DNA of 64,000 nt. Origin: JBFWVR01 sp050246635 (GTDB lineage Bacteria; Acidobacteriota; Vicinamibacteria; Vicinamibacterales; UBA2999). The notes beneath the pieces were generated by a model. The model saw only the letters and a program-made list of their open reading frames with translations, had not been told where the DNA came from and ran no database searches. The translations under genes and the position numbers were made by a program. This document shows positions 1 to 8,212 of this stretch, in pieces; position 1 is the first letter of the stretch, and each line of letters starts with the position of its first letter. The stretch spans positions 248,001 to 312,000 of the forward strand of contig JBFWVR010000004.1 of the NCBI GenBank assembly GCA_050246635.1. The letters run 5' to 3'.

Positions 1-369
1 GCGACGACGGCCATCGACATGCTGATGAGCTACCACTGGCCGGGCAACGTGCGTGAGCTCGAGAACGTGGTCGAACGGGCGGTGCTGGTCTCGGCCGGCG
101 GCGTGCTGCACGGCCACGACCTGCCACCCACGCTGCAGACGGCCGAGGTCACCGGCACGCTGCCCCGGACGTCGCTCGAGGCCGCCATCTCGGCGCTCGA
201 GCGGGATCTCATCCTCGACGCCCTGAAGTCGGCGCGTGGCAACGTCGCGCGGGCGGCGCGGCTGCTCGACTCGACCGAGCGCATCGTGTCGTACAAGGTG
301 CGCAAGCTCGGGATCGACCCTGCGCGATTCCGCGCCGCGCAGAAGCCCCACATTCTTGTGGGGGGCTGA
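1..369 (+). CDS. sigma-54-dependent transcriptional activator, C-terminal end (truncated by window start)
   Basis: The reading frame is open from base 1, so only the C-terminal ~122 residues are present. They begin with the end of an AAA+ sigma-54 interaction module, including the GNVRELENVVERAV segment typical of NtrC/NifA-family activators. A Fis-type helix-turn-helix follows (GNVARAARLL then SYKVRKLGIDP). The recognition helix resembles NifA (xxYxxRKxGI) more than NtrC, but this is a short stretch. Activators of this class remodel sigma-54 polymerase at -24/-12 promoters. The gene lies 200 bp upstream of amt-glnK on the same strand, which suggests nitrogen-responsive control of ammonium uptake; that link is inferred. 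The sensory domain lies outside the window, so its signal is unknown. Confidence 0.88.
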   Translation, partial: ATTAIDMLMSYHWPGNVRELENVVERAVLVSAGGVLHGHDLPPTLQTAEVTGTLPRTSLEAAISALERDLILDALKSARGNVARAARLLDSTERIVSYKVRKLGIDPARFRAAQKPHILVGG

Positions 370-481
370 TCGCGCGTTCCGACAATCTTGTCCGTCCCCA
401 GGCGGGTCCGCGCAGTCACCGGATCCCGCTAACGTTCTCCCGCACAGCCACTTACCGCCTCCCGGCAGGATGCGCCCGGGC

Positions 482-497
482 GCGCATCGTTCTTGCT
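482..497 (+). promoter_or_regulatory. weak candidate sigma-54 (-24/-12) promoter upstream of amt
   Basis: GCGCAT at 482-487 and TTGCT at 493-497 have the correct -24/-12 spacing. The -12 box is perfect, but the -24 box lacks the conserved GG (it has CG). The site is 73 bp upstream of the amt start and just downstream of a gene for a sigma-54 activator. Context makes it plausible; the sequence alone is weak. Confidence 0.3.
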
Positions 498-569
498 ACC
501 AGATCCCCGTTGCGGGCGCCGCCGTCGGCGGCGCCACCCGATCGATCCAGGAACGGAGGCACGACGCAC

Positions 570-1853
570 ATGAACTACGCGGACATCGCGTGGATGCTGG
601 TGTCCACGGCGCTGGTGCTGCTGATGACGCCCGCGCTCGCATTCTTCTACGGCGGGCTGGTCCGGTCGAAGAACGCGCTCAACACCATGATGATGAGCGT
701 GGTCTCGCTCGGCGCCGTCGGCGTCTTGTGGGCCGTGATCGGCTACTCGCTGGCCTTCGCGCCGGGTGTCCCGCTGGTCGGGGGCCTCGGCCACGCGCTG
801 CTGGCCGGCGTGGGGCTCGAGGCGCAGGGCACGATCCCGCACCTGCTGTTCATGGCGTTCCAGGGCACCTTCGCGATCATCACGGCGGCGCTCATCTCGG
901 GCGCGGTCGTCGAGCGCATGCGCTTCCCGGCCTACCTGCTCTTCATCGTGCTCTGGGCGCTGGTCGTCTATGCCCCGGTGGCGCACTGGGTGTGGGGCGG
1001 GGGCTTCCTGGCGCAACTCGGCGCGCTCGACTACGCGGGCGGCACGGTCGTGCACGTCAACGCGGCGGCGGCGGCGTTCGTGGCCGCGAAGGTCGTGGGG
1101 GCGCGCAAGGACTACGGCCGGCAGGCGCTCATCCCGCACAACGTGCCGTTCACGCTGCTCGGCGCGGGGCTGCTCTGGTTCGGGTGGTTCGGCTTCAACG
1201 CCGGCAGCGCGCTCGGCGCCAACGAGGGCGCGGCGCTGGCGTTCGTGAACACCATGTTCGCGCCGGCGGCGACGCTGACGGTGTGGACGCTGCTGGACCT
1301 GACGCGCGAGGGGCGCGTGACCGCGGTCGGCGCGGCCACGGCCATGGTGGTCGGGCTCGTCGCGATCACGCCGGCGGCGGGCTTCGTCGGCCCGATGGCG
1401 GCCATTGCCATCGGGGCCCTCGCGGCGCTGCCGAGCTACTTCGCGCTGATCTGGCGCGTGCGCACCAGCCTGGACGATTCGCTCGACGTCGTCGCGGCGC
1501 ACGGCCTCGGCGGCACCGTGGGCGCGCTGCTGACGGGGGTGTTCGCGGACCAGGCGTGGAACGGCAGCGTCAACGGCCTGCTCTACGGCAACCCGGCCCA
1601 GTTCGGCATCCAGTTCGCCGGGGTCGCCGTCGTCGCCATCTACAGCCTGACGCTCACGTTCCTGCTGCTCAAGCTGGTCGATCTCGTCCTGCCCATCCGC
1701 ATCGCGAAGAAGGGTGAGGGCATCGGCCTCGACGTGAGCGAGCACGGTGAGGAGGCCTACAGCGGTGGCGAGGGCCACCTGCTCATCCCGCCGGACGTGC
1801 TGCAGCGGTCGGCCGTGCCGCTGCCGCAGATGGCGGAAGGGAGGACGTCGTGA
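570..1853 (+). CDS. amt: ammonium transporter (Amt/AmtB family)
   Basis: This 427-residue inner-membrane channel is close to the usual Amt length and forms trimers that conduct ammonium. It begins MNYADIAWMLVSTALVLLMT and has about eleven hydrophobic helices. Pore residues are present: Asp154 (LDYAGG) and the twin histidines His162 (VVHVNAAAA) and His311 (AAHGLGGTVG). The start at 570 has CGGAGG ten bases upstream and gives the standard N-terminus without a cleaved signal, unlike E. coli AmtB; an upstream in-frame start at 510 would add a non-conserved extension. Its stop overlaps the glnK start by 4 bases, the classic AmtB-GlnK pairing in which the PII trimer plugs the channel when nitrogen is plentiful. 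Confidence 0.97.
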   Translation: MNYADIAWMLVSTALVLLMTPALAFFYGGLVRSKNALNTMMMSVVSLGAVGVLWAVIGYSLAFAPGVPLVGGLGHALLAGVGLEAQGTIPHLLFMAFQGTFAIITAALISGAVVERMRFPAYLLFIVLWALVVYAPVAHWVWGGGFLAQLGALDYAGGTVVHVNAAAAAFVAAKVVGARKDYGRQALIPHNVPFTLLGAGLLWFGWFGFNAGSALGANEGAALAFVNTMFAPAATLTVWTLLDLTREGRVTAVGAATAMVVGLVAITPAAGFVGPMAAIAIGALAALPSYFALIWRVRTSLDDSLDVVAAHGLGGTVGALLTGVFADQAWNGSVNGLLYGNPAQFGIQFAGVAVVAIYSLTLTFLLLKLVDLVLPIRIAKKGEGIGLDVSEHGEEAYSGGEGHLLIPPDVLQRSAVPLPQMAEGRTS

Positions 1854-2218
1854 AGCTCATCGTTGCCGTGGTGCGTCCGGAGAAGTTGAACGACGTGCTC
1901 GAGGCGCTGTTCCGGGCCGAGGTCCGCGGGCTGACGATCAGCCGCGTGCAGGGGCACGGCGGCGAGACCGAGCACGTCGAGACCTATCGCGGCACGACCG
2001 TGAAGATGGCGCTCTCCGAGAAGGTGCGGGTGGAGATTGCCGTCTCGGAGCCGTTCGTGCGACCGGCCATCGAGGCCATCCTCAACGGCGCCCGCACGGG
2101 CGAGGTCGGCGACGGCAAGATCCTCGTCCTGCCGGTCGAGAAGATCTACCGCATCCGGACCGGCGAGCAGGACCAGGACGCCGTGACGCCGGTGGACGGC
2201 TCGAACGCGGCGCGCTAG
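1850..2218 (+). CDS. glnK: PII nitrogen regulatory protein (GlnK/GlnB type)
   Basis: This 122-residue PII signal protein aligns along its length with GlnK: MKLIVAVVRPEKL at the N-terminus, the T-loop at about 37-55, the B-loop TGEVGDGKI and a C-loop IRIRTGE. It binds ATP/ADP and 2-oxoglutarate and would dock on the Amt channel made by the overlapping upstream gene. The start is GTG inside the amt stop (GTGA, 4-base overlap), implying translational coupling. Tyr46 is conserved, but position 51, the uridylylated tyrosine of enteric PII, is valine (YRGTTV). GlnD-type modification is therefore unlikely, and Thr49 occupies the place of the cyanobacterial phospho-serine. The C-terminus is about ten residues longer than E. 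coli GlnK. Confidence 0.96.
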   Translation: MKLIVAVVRPEKLNDVLEALFRAEVRGLTISRVQGHGGETEHVETYRGTTVKMALSEKVRVEIAVSEPFVRPAIEAILNGARTGEVGDGKILVLPVEKIYRIRTGEQDQDAVTPVDGSNAAR

Positions 2219-2240
2219 GCCCGGCGTTCGTCCAGCACCA

Positions 2241-2276
2241 CGGGCCGAGAAGGGGGGCGGACCCCTTTTCGGCCCG
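2241..2276. terminator. hairpin downstream of amt-glnK, terminator-like palindromic element
   Basis: A 15-bp stem (2241-2255 with 2262-2276) encloses a 6-base loop. The only non-Watson-Crick position is a G-U pair on the + strand. The centre, AAGGGG...CCCCTTTT, resembles the GGGG-N-CAGA-CCCC palindromes elsewhere in the window. It lies 22 bp after the glnK stop and 36 bp before the next gene, so it could end the amt-glnK transcript. No separate T-run follows the stem. Confidence 0.6.
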
Positions 2277-2312
2277 CACGACGCCCCGTTCTGCGTGCGG
2301 TACACTGGCCGC

Positions 2313-4505
2313 ATGCGTGCCATCCGTATCGCGCTCCTCCTCCTGCTGGCCGCCAGCCCCGCGTGGGCCGATACGGCGGACCGCCTGCTGCAACTGATGG
2401 CGCCGGTGGGCGTCGCCGGCTACGAGGCCGACGTCCGCGACGCCATCGAGATGCAGCTCCCCACCTGGGCGCGCGTCCGCGCCGACAACCTCGGCGACAT
2501 CGTCCTCCGCATCGGCAACGCCGGGCCGCACACGCTCGTCGTCGCGCCGCTCGACGAGGGCGGGCTGATCGTCTCCGGCATCACCGGCGAGGGATACCTG
2601 CGCGTGCACCGGCACACGCCAAACCCCGGCCCGGCCCTGTCCACGCAGTACCTCGTGGGACAGCCAGTCGTGATCCGGACGGCCTCCGGCACACTGGTCA
2701 ACGGCGTCACCGCGACGCCGTCCACGCACCTCCGGGGCTTCAGCGATCCAGCCGATGTCGCGCGGGTGAAGACCCTGGACGACATCTGGATCGACGTCGG
2801 CGCGTCCTCCGCCGACGAGGTCACCGCGCTCGGCATCCGCATGCTCGACAGCGTGTCACTCCGGCACCGCGCGACGCCGCTGGCCGACGGCCGTGTCGCC
2901 GGCGTGGCGGCCAGCCAGCGCGCGGCGGCCCAGGCGCTCGTCGAGGTCGTGCTGGGTTACGCGGAGCGTCCGCGCACGGACGGCCAGGTCACGCTGGCCT
3001 GGGTGTCGCAGACGCAGTACGGCAATCGTGGACTGCAGCGGCTCGTCGAGACGTTGAACCCCGATCGCGTCGTCGTGCTGCGTGGCGCGATTCGCGCGGC
3101 GGAGGATGAGCGCGGGACCGCAGGCACGATAGGGGACGGGCCGATCCTGGCCGCCGACGGCGGCGACGTCTCGGGCATCACGGTCCAGCGCCTGCCGGCC
3201 GACCGCCTGCGCGTGGCCCTCGGTGGCCGCGAGGTGCCGATGCAGGTGGTCGGCATGCCCGCGCTGTTCGCCGGCACGCCGGTCGAGTCGGTCGACGCCG
3301 CGGACGTGGACGCAACCGCGGCGCTCGTGCGGCTGCTGGCCGGCCTGCCCGCCGCGACGGCGCCGCCCGCCGAGCAGCCGCGCCCGGCCGTGCCCGCGCC
3401 GGCCCTGATGCGCCAGGTGCGGCCCGCGTCGGAGGTGCAGGCCCGCCCCGCGCAGACGGAAGCGACCACGCCGCCGGCGCCCGCAGCCGAGCGCCCCGGC
3501 ATGGAGCTGCTCGGTGAGCTCATCGAGACCTACGGCGTGTCGGGTCACGAGGCTCCCGTGCGGGAGGTGGTGCTCGCGCACATGCCGTCGTGGGCGAAGC
3601 CGACGGTGGACGACGGCGGCAACGTGACGGTCACGTTCGGGTCCGGCGGCAAGCCGCTCCTCTTCGTGGCGCACATGGACGAGGTCGGCTTCGAGATCGA
3701 GGCCATCGAGTCCGACGGGTCGGCGACGGTGTCCACGCGCGGCGGGATGTACCTCTCGCTCTACGAGGCCCAGCCGATGGTCGTTGTGACGCCCGCGGGC
3801 CAGGTGCCGGCCGTGATGGCGCCACGCGTGGGGTACCCCGGTGCCACCACGTCGCAACCAGACGTGAAGACGCTGCGGCTCTACTTCGGCACGACCTCCG
3901 CCGAGGCGACCCGCGCCCTCGGGGTGGACGTGGGCCAGAGCGCGACGGTCCGCAAGGACTTCATGCCGCTGGCGGGCCCGCGCGCGGCCGGCCGCGCGAT
4001 GGACGATCGCAACGGCACCGCGGCGCTGCTGCTCGCGCTGCAGCGCATCGATCCCGCCAGCGTGCGCAACCAGGTCACGTTTGCCTGGGTGGTGGAGGAG
4101 GAGACCGGGCTCGCCGGTGCGCAGTACCTCGCCGCCCACGGGCTGCGTCCTGACACGGCGTTCGCCGTCGACACGTTCGTCTCGTCCGACACGCCGGTGG
4201 ACACCGAGCGGGTGGCGCGGGCGCCGCTCGGCTCCGGCGCCGTGCTGCGTGGCATGGACAGCCGCACCGTCGTGCGGTCCGACGTCATCGACCGGATCGT
4301 GTCCATCGCCCGGCAGTCGGACGTGCCGTTGCAGATCGGGATCACGAGCGGCGGGACGGACGCGTCGGCATTCAATGCGTCCGGCACGATTGACGTGGGG
4401 CTGTCGTGGCCCGGCCGATATTCACACTCGCCGGTCGAGGTGATGGACGCGCGGGATCTCGACGCGCTCGTGCGGCTCATCGTCGGGCTGGCATCGGAGT
4501 ACTGA
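2313..4505 (+). CDS. secreted tandem M42-family aminopeptidase (N-terminal copy degenerate)
   Basis: 730 residues with a signal peptide (MRAIRIALLLLLAASPAWA); the start at 2313 was chosen over 2295 because it gives this clean signal. Two M42-type domains lie in tandem, about residues 25-345 and 395-730, joined by a Pro/Ala-rich linker. The C-terminal copy has a full dinuclear metal site: His454 (AHMDE), Asp564/565 (MDDRNG), Glu595-597 (VVEEETG), Asp620 (AVDTF) and His705 (YSHSPVE). In the N-terminal copy the matching positions are lost: Pro79 in APLDE, AS for DD, and TQ for the catalytic EE. M42 enzymes usually have one domain of 330-370 residues, so this is a doubled form. It is presumably a periplasmic aminopeptidase, followed two bases later by an S9 peptidase. 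Confidence 0.85.
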   Translation: MRAIRIALLLLLAASPAWADTADRLLQLMAPVGVAGYEADVRDAIEMQLPTWARVRADNLGDIVLRIGNAGPHTLVVAPLDEGGLIVSGITGEGYLRVHRHTPNPGPALSTQYLVGQPVVIRTASGTLVNGVTATPSTHLRGFSDPADVARVKTLDDIWIDVGASSADEVTALGIRMLDSVSLRHRATPLADGRVAGVAASQRAAAQALVEVVLGYAERPRTDGQVTLAWVSQTQYGNRGLQRLVETLNPDRVVVLRGAIRAAEDERGTAGTIGDGPILAADGGDVSGITVQRLPADRLRVALGGREVPMQVVGMPALFAGTPVESVDAADVDATAALVRLLAGLPAATAPPAEQPRPAVPAPALMRQVRPASEVQARPAQTEATTPPAPAAERPGMELLGELIETYGVSGHEAPVREVVLAHMPSWAKPTVDDGGNVTVTFGSGGKPLLFVAHMDEVGFEIEAIESDGSATVSTRGGMYLSLYEAQPMVVVTPAGQVPAVMAPRVGYPGATTSQPDVKTLRLYFGTTSAEATRALGVDVGQSATVRKDFMPLAGPRAAGRAMDDRNGTAALLLALQRIDPASVRNQVTFAWVVEEETGLAGAQYLAAHGLRPDTAFAVDTFVSSDTPVDTERVARAPLGSGAVLRGMDSRTVVRSDVIDRIVSIARQSDVPLQIGITSGGTDASAFNASGTIDVGLSWPGRYSHSPVEVMDARDLDALVRLIVGLASEY

Positions 4506-4507
4506 GG

Positions 4508-6517
4508 GTGCAGACGCCTGTCACCTTTTTCGTCGCACTGCTTCTATTCGCAGGACTGGGCATGGCTTGCAGTTCGGAACCCGAGAACGCGCGCATCGTC
4601 GCGCCGTACGGCACCTGGGAATCGCCGCTGACGGCCGCGCGGGCCACGGCCGGCGCGTTGCGGCTCGACCAGGTCGTCGCCGACGGTGACGACGTGTACT
4701 GGATTGAGGGGCGGGCGTCTGAGGCGGGACGGAACGTCATCGTGCGGCGCACGCCCGACGGCCGCATCTCGGATGTGACACCTCCCGGATTCAACGCCCG
4801 CACGCGCGTCCACGAGTACGGCGGGGCCGCCTACACCGTGGCGGACGGCGTCATCTACTTCTCGAACTTCCAGGATCAGAAGCTCTATCGCCAGACCCTC
4901 GGCGGCACGCCGGAGCCGCTCACGGTGGACGGCTACTTCTACGCGGACTGCCGCCTCGACCGTGCACGCGGCGACCTGCTCTGCGTGCGCGAGGATCACA
5001 CGGGCGGCGGTGAGCCGGTGAACACCATCGTGCGCGTCCCGGCCGCGGCCGACGGCCGACCGGGCGCGGGCACCGTGCTGGTGTCTGGCGCCGACTTCTA
5101 CTCGGATCCGGTGCTGAGCCCGGACGGTTCGCGTCTCGCCTGGCTCGAATGGCGGCACCCGAACATGCCCTGGGACGGGACGGAGCTCTGGGTCGCCTCG
5201 GTGCGCGAGGACGGCACGCTCCACGACAAGACGCGGGTGGCCGGCGGCCCGGACGAATCGGTCTTCCAGCCGGAGTGGTCTCCGGGCGGCACCCTGTACT
5301 TCGTCTCGGATCGCACCGGCTGGTGGAACCTGTACCGCCAGGGCGTGCACGGCATCGAGCCGCTGCACCCGATGAGCGCCGAGTTCGGCAAGCCGCAGTG
5401 GACCTTCAGCATGGTGACCTACGCGTTCATCGCGGAGCACCGCCTTGTGGTGACCTACGAGGAGGCCGGGCGCTGGCGCATGGCGCTGCTCGAGACCGAT
5501 CCGCGGAGCTTCGAGCCGCTCGACCTGGCGCTCGAGCCCCTCGAGTCGGTCACGGCGACGATGCGGGACGTGTACTTCATCGGCGGCTCGCCGACCGAGT
5601 CTCGCGCCGTGGCACGGGTGTCGCTCGCGGTCGTCGAGGCCGAGGTCATCCGTCGCTCGACCGCCGAACCGATGGCCGAGGCGCTCGTGTCGCAGCCAGA
5701 GGCCGTCACCTTTCCGTCGGACGCCGGCGACGTCCACGCGTTCTACTACGCGCCCCACAACCCGCGCTACCGCGCGCCGGAGGGCGAGAAGCCGCCGCTG
5801 CTCGTGCTCAGCCACGGCGGTCCGACGGCGGCCAGCGACGACGTGCTGAATGCGGGCGTGCAGTTCTGGACGAGCCGCGGGTTCGCGGTGCTGGACGTGA
5901 ACTACAGCGGGTCCACGGGATACGGCCGCGCCTACCGCGATCGTCTCAAGGGCCAGTGGGGCATCATCGACGTCGCCGACTGCGTCAACGGCGCGAGGTA
6001 CCTGGTGCAGGAGGGGCTGGCCGATCCGGCTCGCCTGGCCATCCGCGGCGGCAGCGCCGGCGGGTACACGACGCTGGCCGCGCTGGCCTTCCACGACGTG
6101 TTCAAGGCCGGCGCGAGCTACTACGGGGTGAGCGACGTCGAGGTGCTCGCGAAGGACACGCACAAGTTCGAGTCGCGGTACCTCGACTCGATGATCGGGC
6201 CCTACCCGGAGCAGAAGGCGCTCTACGTCGAGCGATCCCCCATCCATGCCACCGATCGCATCTCGTCGGCCCTGATCCTGTTCCAGGGACTCGAGGACAA
6301 GGTCGTGCCGCCGAACCAGTCCGAGATGATGGCCGACGCCGTGCGCCGCAAGGGGCTGCCGGTCGCGTACGTGCCCTTCGAGGGGGAGCAGCACGGCTTC
6401 CGCAAGGCCGAGAACATCGTGCGCAGCCTGGAGGCGGAGCTGTACTTCTACGGCAAGGTGTTCGGGTTCGAGCCGGCGGATCGGATCGAGCCGGTGCAGA
6501 TCGACAACCTCAAGTAA
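4508..6517 (+). CDS. S9 (prolyl oligopeptidase family) peptidase, lipoprotein
   Basis: 669 residues. An N-terminal seven-bladed propeller-like region, with WD40/PD40-type repeats such as DPVLSPDGSRLAWLEW, leads into an alpha/beta-hydrolase domain from about residue 420. The catalytic triad is visible: Ser516 in GGSAGG, Asp597 in GLEDKVVP and His629 in EQHGF. The start is placed at GTG 4508, two bases after the previous stop, because it gives a lipoprotein signal ending in the lipobox GMAC; longer in-frame starts overlap the M42 gene and look unlike a signal. The likely role is dipeptidyl- or acylaminoacyl-peptidase activity on peptides at the cell envelope. With the M42 gene it forms a probable peptide-degrading operon. 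Confidence 0.92.
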   Translation: MQTPVTFFVALLLFAGLGMACSSEPENARIVAPYGTWESPLTAARATAGALRLDQVVADGDDVYWIEGRASEAGRNVIVRRTPDGRISDVTPPGFNARTRVHEYGGAAYTVADGVIYFSNFQDQKLYRQTLGGTPEPLTVDGYFYADCRLDRARGDLLCVREDHTGGGEPVNTIVRVPAAADGRPGAGTVLVSGADFYSDPVLSPDGSRLAWLEWRHPNMPWDGTELWVASVREDGTLHDKTRVAGGPDESVFQPEWSPGGTLYFVSDRTGWWNLYRQGVHGIEPLHPMSAEFGKPQWTFSMVTYAFIAEHRLVVTYEEAGRWRMALLETDPRSFEPLDLALEPLESVTATMRDVYFIGGSPTESRAVARVSLAVVEAEVIRRSTAEPMAEALVSQPEAVTFPSDAGDVHAFYYAPHNPRYRAPEGEKPPLLVLSHGGPTAASDDVLNAGVQFWTSRGFAVLDVNYSGSTGYGRAYRDRLKGQWGIIDVADCVNGARYLVQEGLADPARLAIRGGSAGGYTTLAALAFHDVFKAGASYYGVSDVEVLAKDTHKFESRYLDSMIGPYPEQKALYVERSPIHATDRISSALILFQGLEDKVVPPNQSEMMADAVRRKGLPVAYVPFEGEQHGFRKAENIVRSLEAELYFYGKVFGFEPADRIEPVQIDNLK

Positions 6518-6524
6518 GGACGTG

Positions 6525-6585
6525 GAAAAGGGGTCAGACCCCTTTTTCATGGGGACGAGTCGACAAAGGGGGCAGACCCCTTTTC
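6525..6585. repeat. two REP-like palindromes (GGGG-N-CAGA-CCCC family)
   Basis: The first palindrome, 6525-6548, has arms AAAAGGGGTC / GACCCCTTTT around a single A. The second, 6564-6585, is AAAGGGG-GCAGA-CCCCTTTT. They lie head to tail in the 117 bp between the S9 gene and the lactamase/rhodanese gene. Related elements occur near 2241, 10791 and 29923. Either could act as a transcript end or RNA-stabilising hairpin, or be a non-autonomous mobile REP unit. Confidence 0.75.
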
Positions 6586-6634
6586 CCTAGATCACGAGAT
6601 CACGACACTCAAGTCCCCAGAGTCGAGGCCGGAC

Positions 6635-8053
6635 ATGTTCGTGAAACGTTTTTTCGAACCCTCTATCGCGCAGACGAGCTACCTGATTGGCTGCGCCGCC
6701 GCGGGCGAGGCGATCGTCATCGACGCGAACCGGGACGTGGAGCAGTACATCCGCGCCGCGGCCGCCGAGAACCTCGCCATCACGCACGTCACCGAGACCC
6801 ACATCCATGCGGACTTCGTCTCGGGCAGCCGCGAGCTGGCCGCGCGCACCGGCGCGACGCTGCACCTCTCGGACGAGGGCGACGCCGACTGGAAGTACCA
6901 GTTCGCGGAGGAAGGACGACTGATTCGCAGCGGCGACCGGATCCAGGTGGGCAAGGTCACCATCGAGGCGCTGCACACGCCCGGCCACACACCGGAACAC
7001 CTCACCTTCCTCATCACCGACGGCGCGGTCGCGGACGAGCCGATCGCGGCCGCCACGGGCGACTTCATCTTCGTTGGCGACGTCGGCCGTCCCGACCTGC
7101 TCGAGCGCGCGGCGAAGGTCATGGGCACGATGGAGGCGAGCGCCCACACGCTCTACCGAAGCCTCGACGCCTTCAAGCACCGCGAGGACTGGCTGCAGAT
7201 CTGGCCGGGGCACGGCGCGGGCTCGGCCTGCGGCAAGGGGATAAGCGCGGTGCCGCACAGCACGCTCGGCTACGAGCGGCGGTTCAACTGGGCCTTCCGC
7301 GCGAAAGACGAGGACGACTTCGTCAGGAGCGTCCTGGCCGGCCAGCCCGATCCGCCGACGTACTTCGCCACGATGAAGCGCGTGAACAAGCAGGGGCCGG
7401 CGGCGCTCGGCGGCCGCACGGTGCCGGCGCGCCTCGACGATCACGTGCTGCCCGAGCTGATCGCGGCCGGGGCCCTGGTCGTCGACACCCGCCCCGCCAC
7501 GGAGTACGCCGCGGGCTTCGTGCCCGGCACGATCAACATCCCGCTGAACAGCGCCTTCGTCTCGTGGGCGGGGTGGTTCGTCCCGGCGGGGGGCGACGTG
7601 TACCTGCTGTTCGGTGACGGCGCGGAGATTCGGCTGCCGGAAGCGGTCCGCGGCCTGTCGCTCATCGGCGTCGACGTGGTCGCTGGCTGGCTGGGCGCCA
7701 GCGCGATCACCCGCTGGGCGCAGTCGCATGCCGCCCTGGGCCAGGTCCGCCAGGTTGCGCCCGCCGAGGCCGCGCGGCTGGTCAGGGACGGCGCGGTGCT
7801 CGTCGACGTCCGTTCGCCCGCCGAATGGGCGGAGGGCCACATCCCGGCCGCGCGACACATTCCCCTTGGCGCACTGCCCGAACGCATGGCCGAGCTGCCG
7901 CGCGACGCGCAGGTGGTGGTGCAGTGCCAGGCCGGGGCCCGCTCGGCCATCGGCGCCAGCTTGCTCGAACGCGCCGGCTTCACGGACGTGCTCAACCTGA
8001 CGGGCGGGCTCGACGCATGGACCGCCCAGTCCCTTCCTCTCACGTCCGAGTGA
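6635..8053 (+). CDS. metallo-beta-lactamase/rhodanese fusion (persulfide dioxygenase-sulfurtransferase, CstB-like)
   Basis: 472 residues in three parts. An ETHE1-type metallo-beta-lactamase domain (about 1-245) has the mono-iron ligands His56 (THIHAD), His118 (TPGH) and Asp149 (FVGDVGRPD). A central rhodanese-like domain (about 265-350) lacks a catalytic cysteine. A C-terminal active rhodanese domain (about 365-470) has Cys431 in CQAGARS. This is the architecture of CstB: oxidation of glutathione or other low-molecular-weight persulfide to sulfite, then sulfur transfer to thiosulfate, which detoxifies hydrogen sulfide. There is no signal peptide, so it acts in the cytoplasm. No CstR-like repressor or sqr gene is adjacent; a second sulfurtransferase lies at 22.5 kb. 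Confidence 0.92.
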   Translation: MFVKRFFEPSIAQTSYLIGCAAAGEAIVIDANRDVEQYIRAAAAENLAITHVTETHIHADFVSGSRELAARTGATLHLSDEGDADWKYQFAEEGRLIRSGDRIQVGKVTIEALHTPGHTPEHLTFLITDGAVADEPIAAATGDFIFVGDVGRPDLLERAAKVMGTMEASAHTLYRSLDAFKHREDWLQIWPGHGAGSACGKGISAVPHSTLGYERRFNWAFRAKDEDDFVRSVLAGQPDPPTYFATMKRVNKQGPAALGGRTVPARLDDHVLPELIAAGALVVDTRPATEYAAGFVPGTINIPLNSAFVSWAGWFVPAGGDVYLLFGDGAEIRLPEAVRGLSLIGVDVVAGWLGASAITRWAQSHAALGQVRQVAPAEAARLVRDGAVLVDVRSPAEWAEGHIPAARHIPLGALPERMAELPRDAQVVVQCQAGARSAIGASLLERAGFTDVLNLTGGLDAWTAQSLPLTSE

Positions 8054-8067
8054 ACACACCTGGAATT

Positions 8068-8145
8068 CAGAAACCGGAATCAAGAATCAAGAAAGGAATT
8101 CAGGAATTGAGGAATTCACAATTCCTTTCTTGATTCCGGTTTCTG
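8068..8145. repeat. AATCAAGA-family inverted repeat (large hairpin)
   Basis: Left arm 8068-8100 and right arm 8120-8145 are reverse complements over 26 bp, apart from a 7-base duplication (TCAAGAA) in the left arm. The element fills most of the 159 bp between the persulfide gene and the ADOP permease. The same vocabulary (GGAATCAAGA, GGAATTC, TTTCTGGTTTC) recurs at 22364-22465 and 31753-31810. It may terminate the upstream transcript. Confidence 0.75.
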
Positions 8146-8212
8146 GTTTCTGACTTCTCCCGTATTCCCCCCGAGGGGAACCTGGGGGGCGGCGGATGCG
8201 TAGTGTCCGGAC

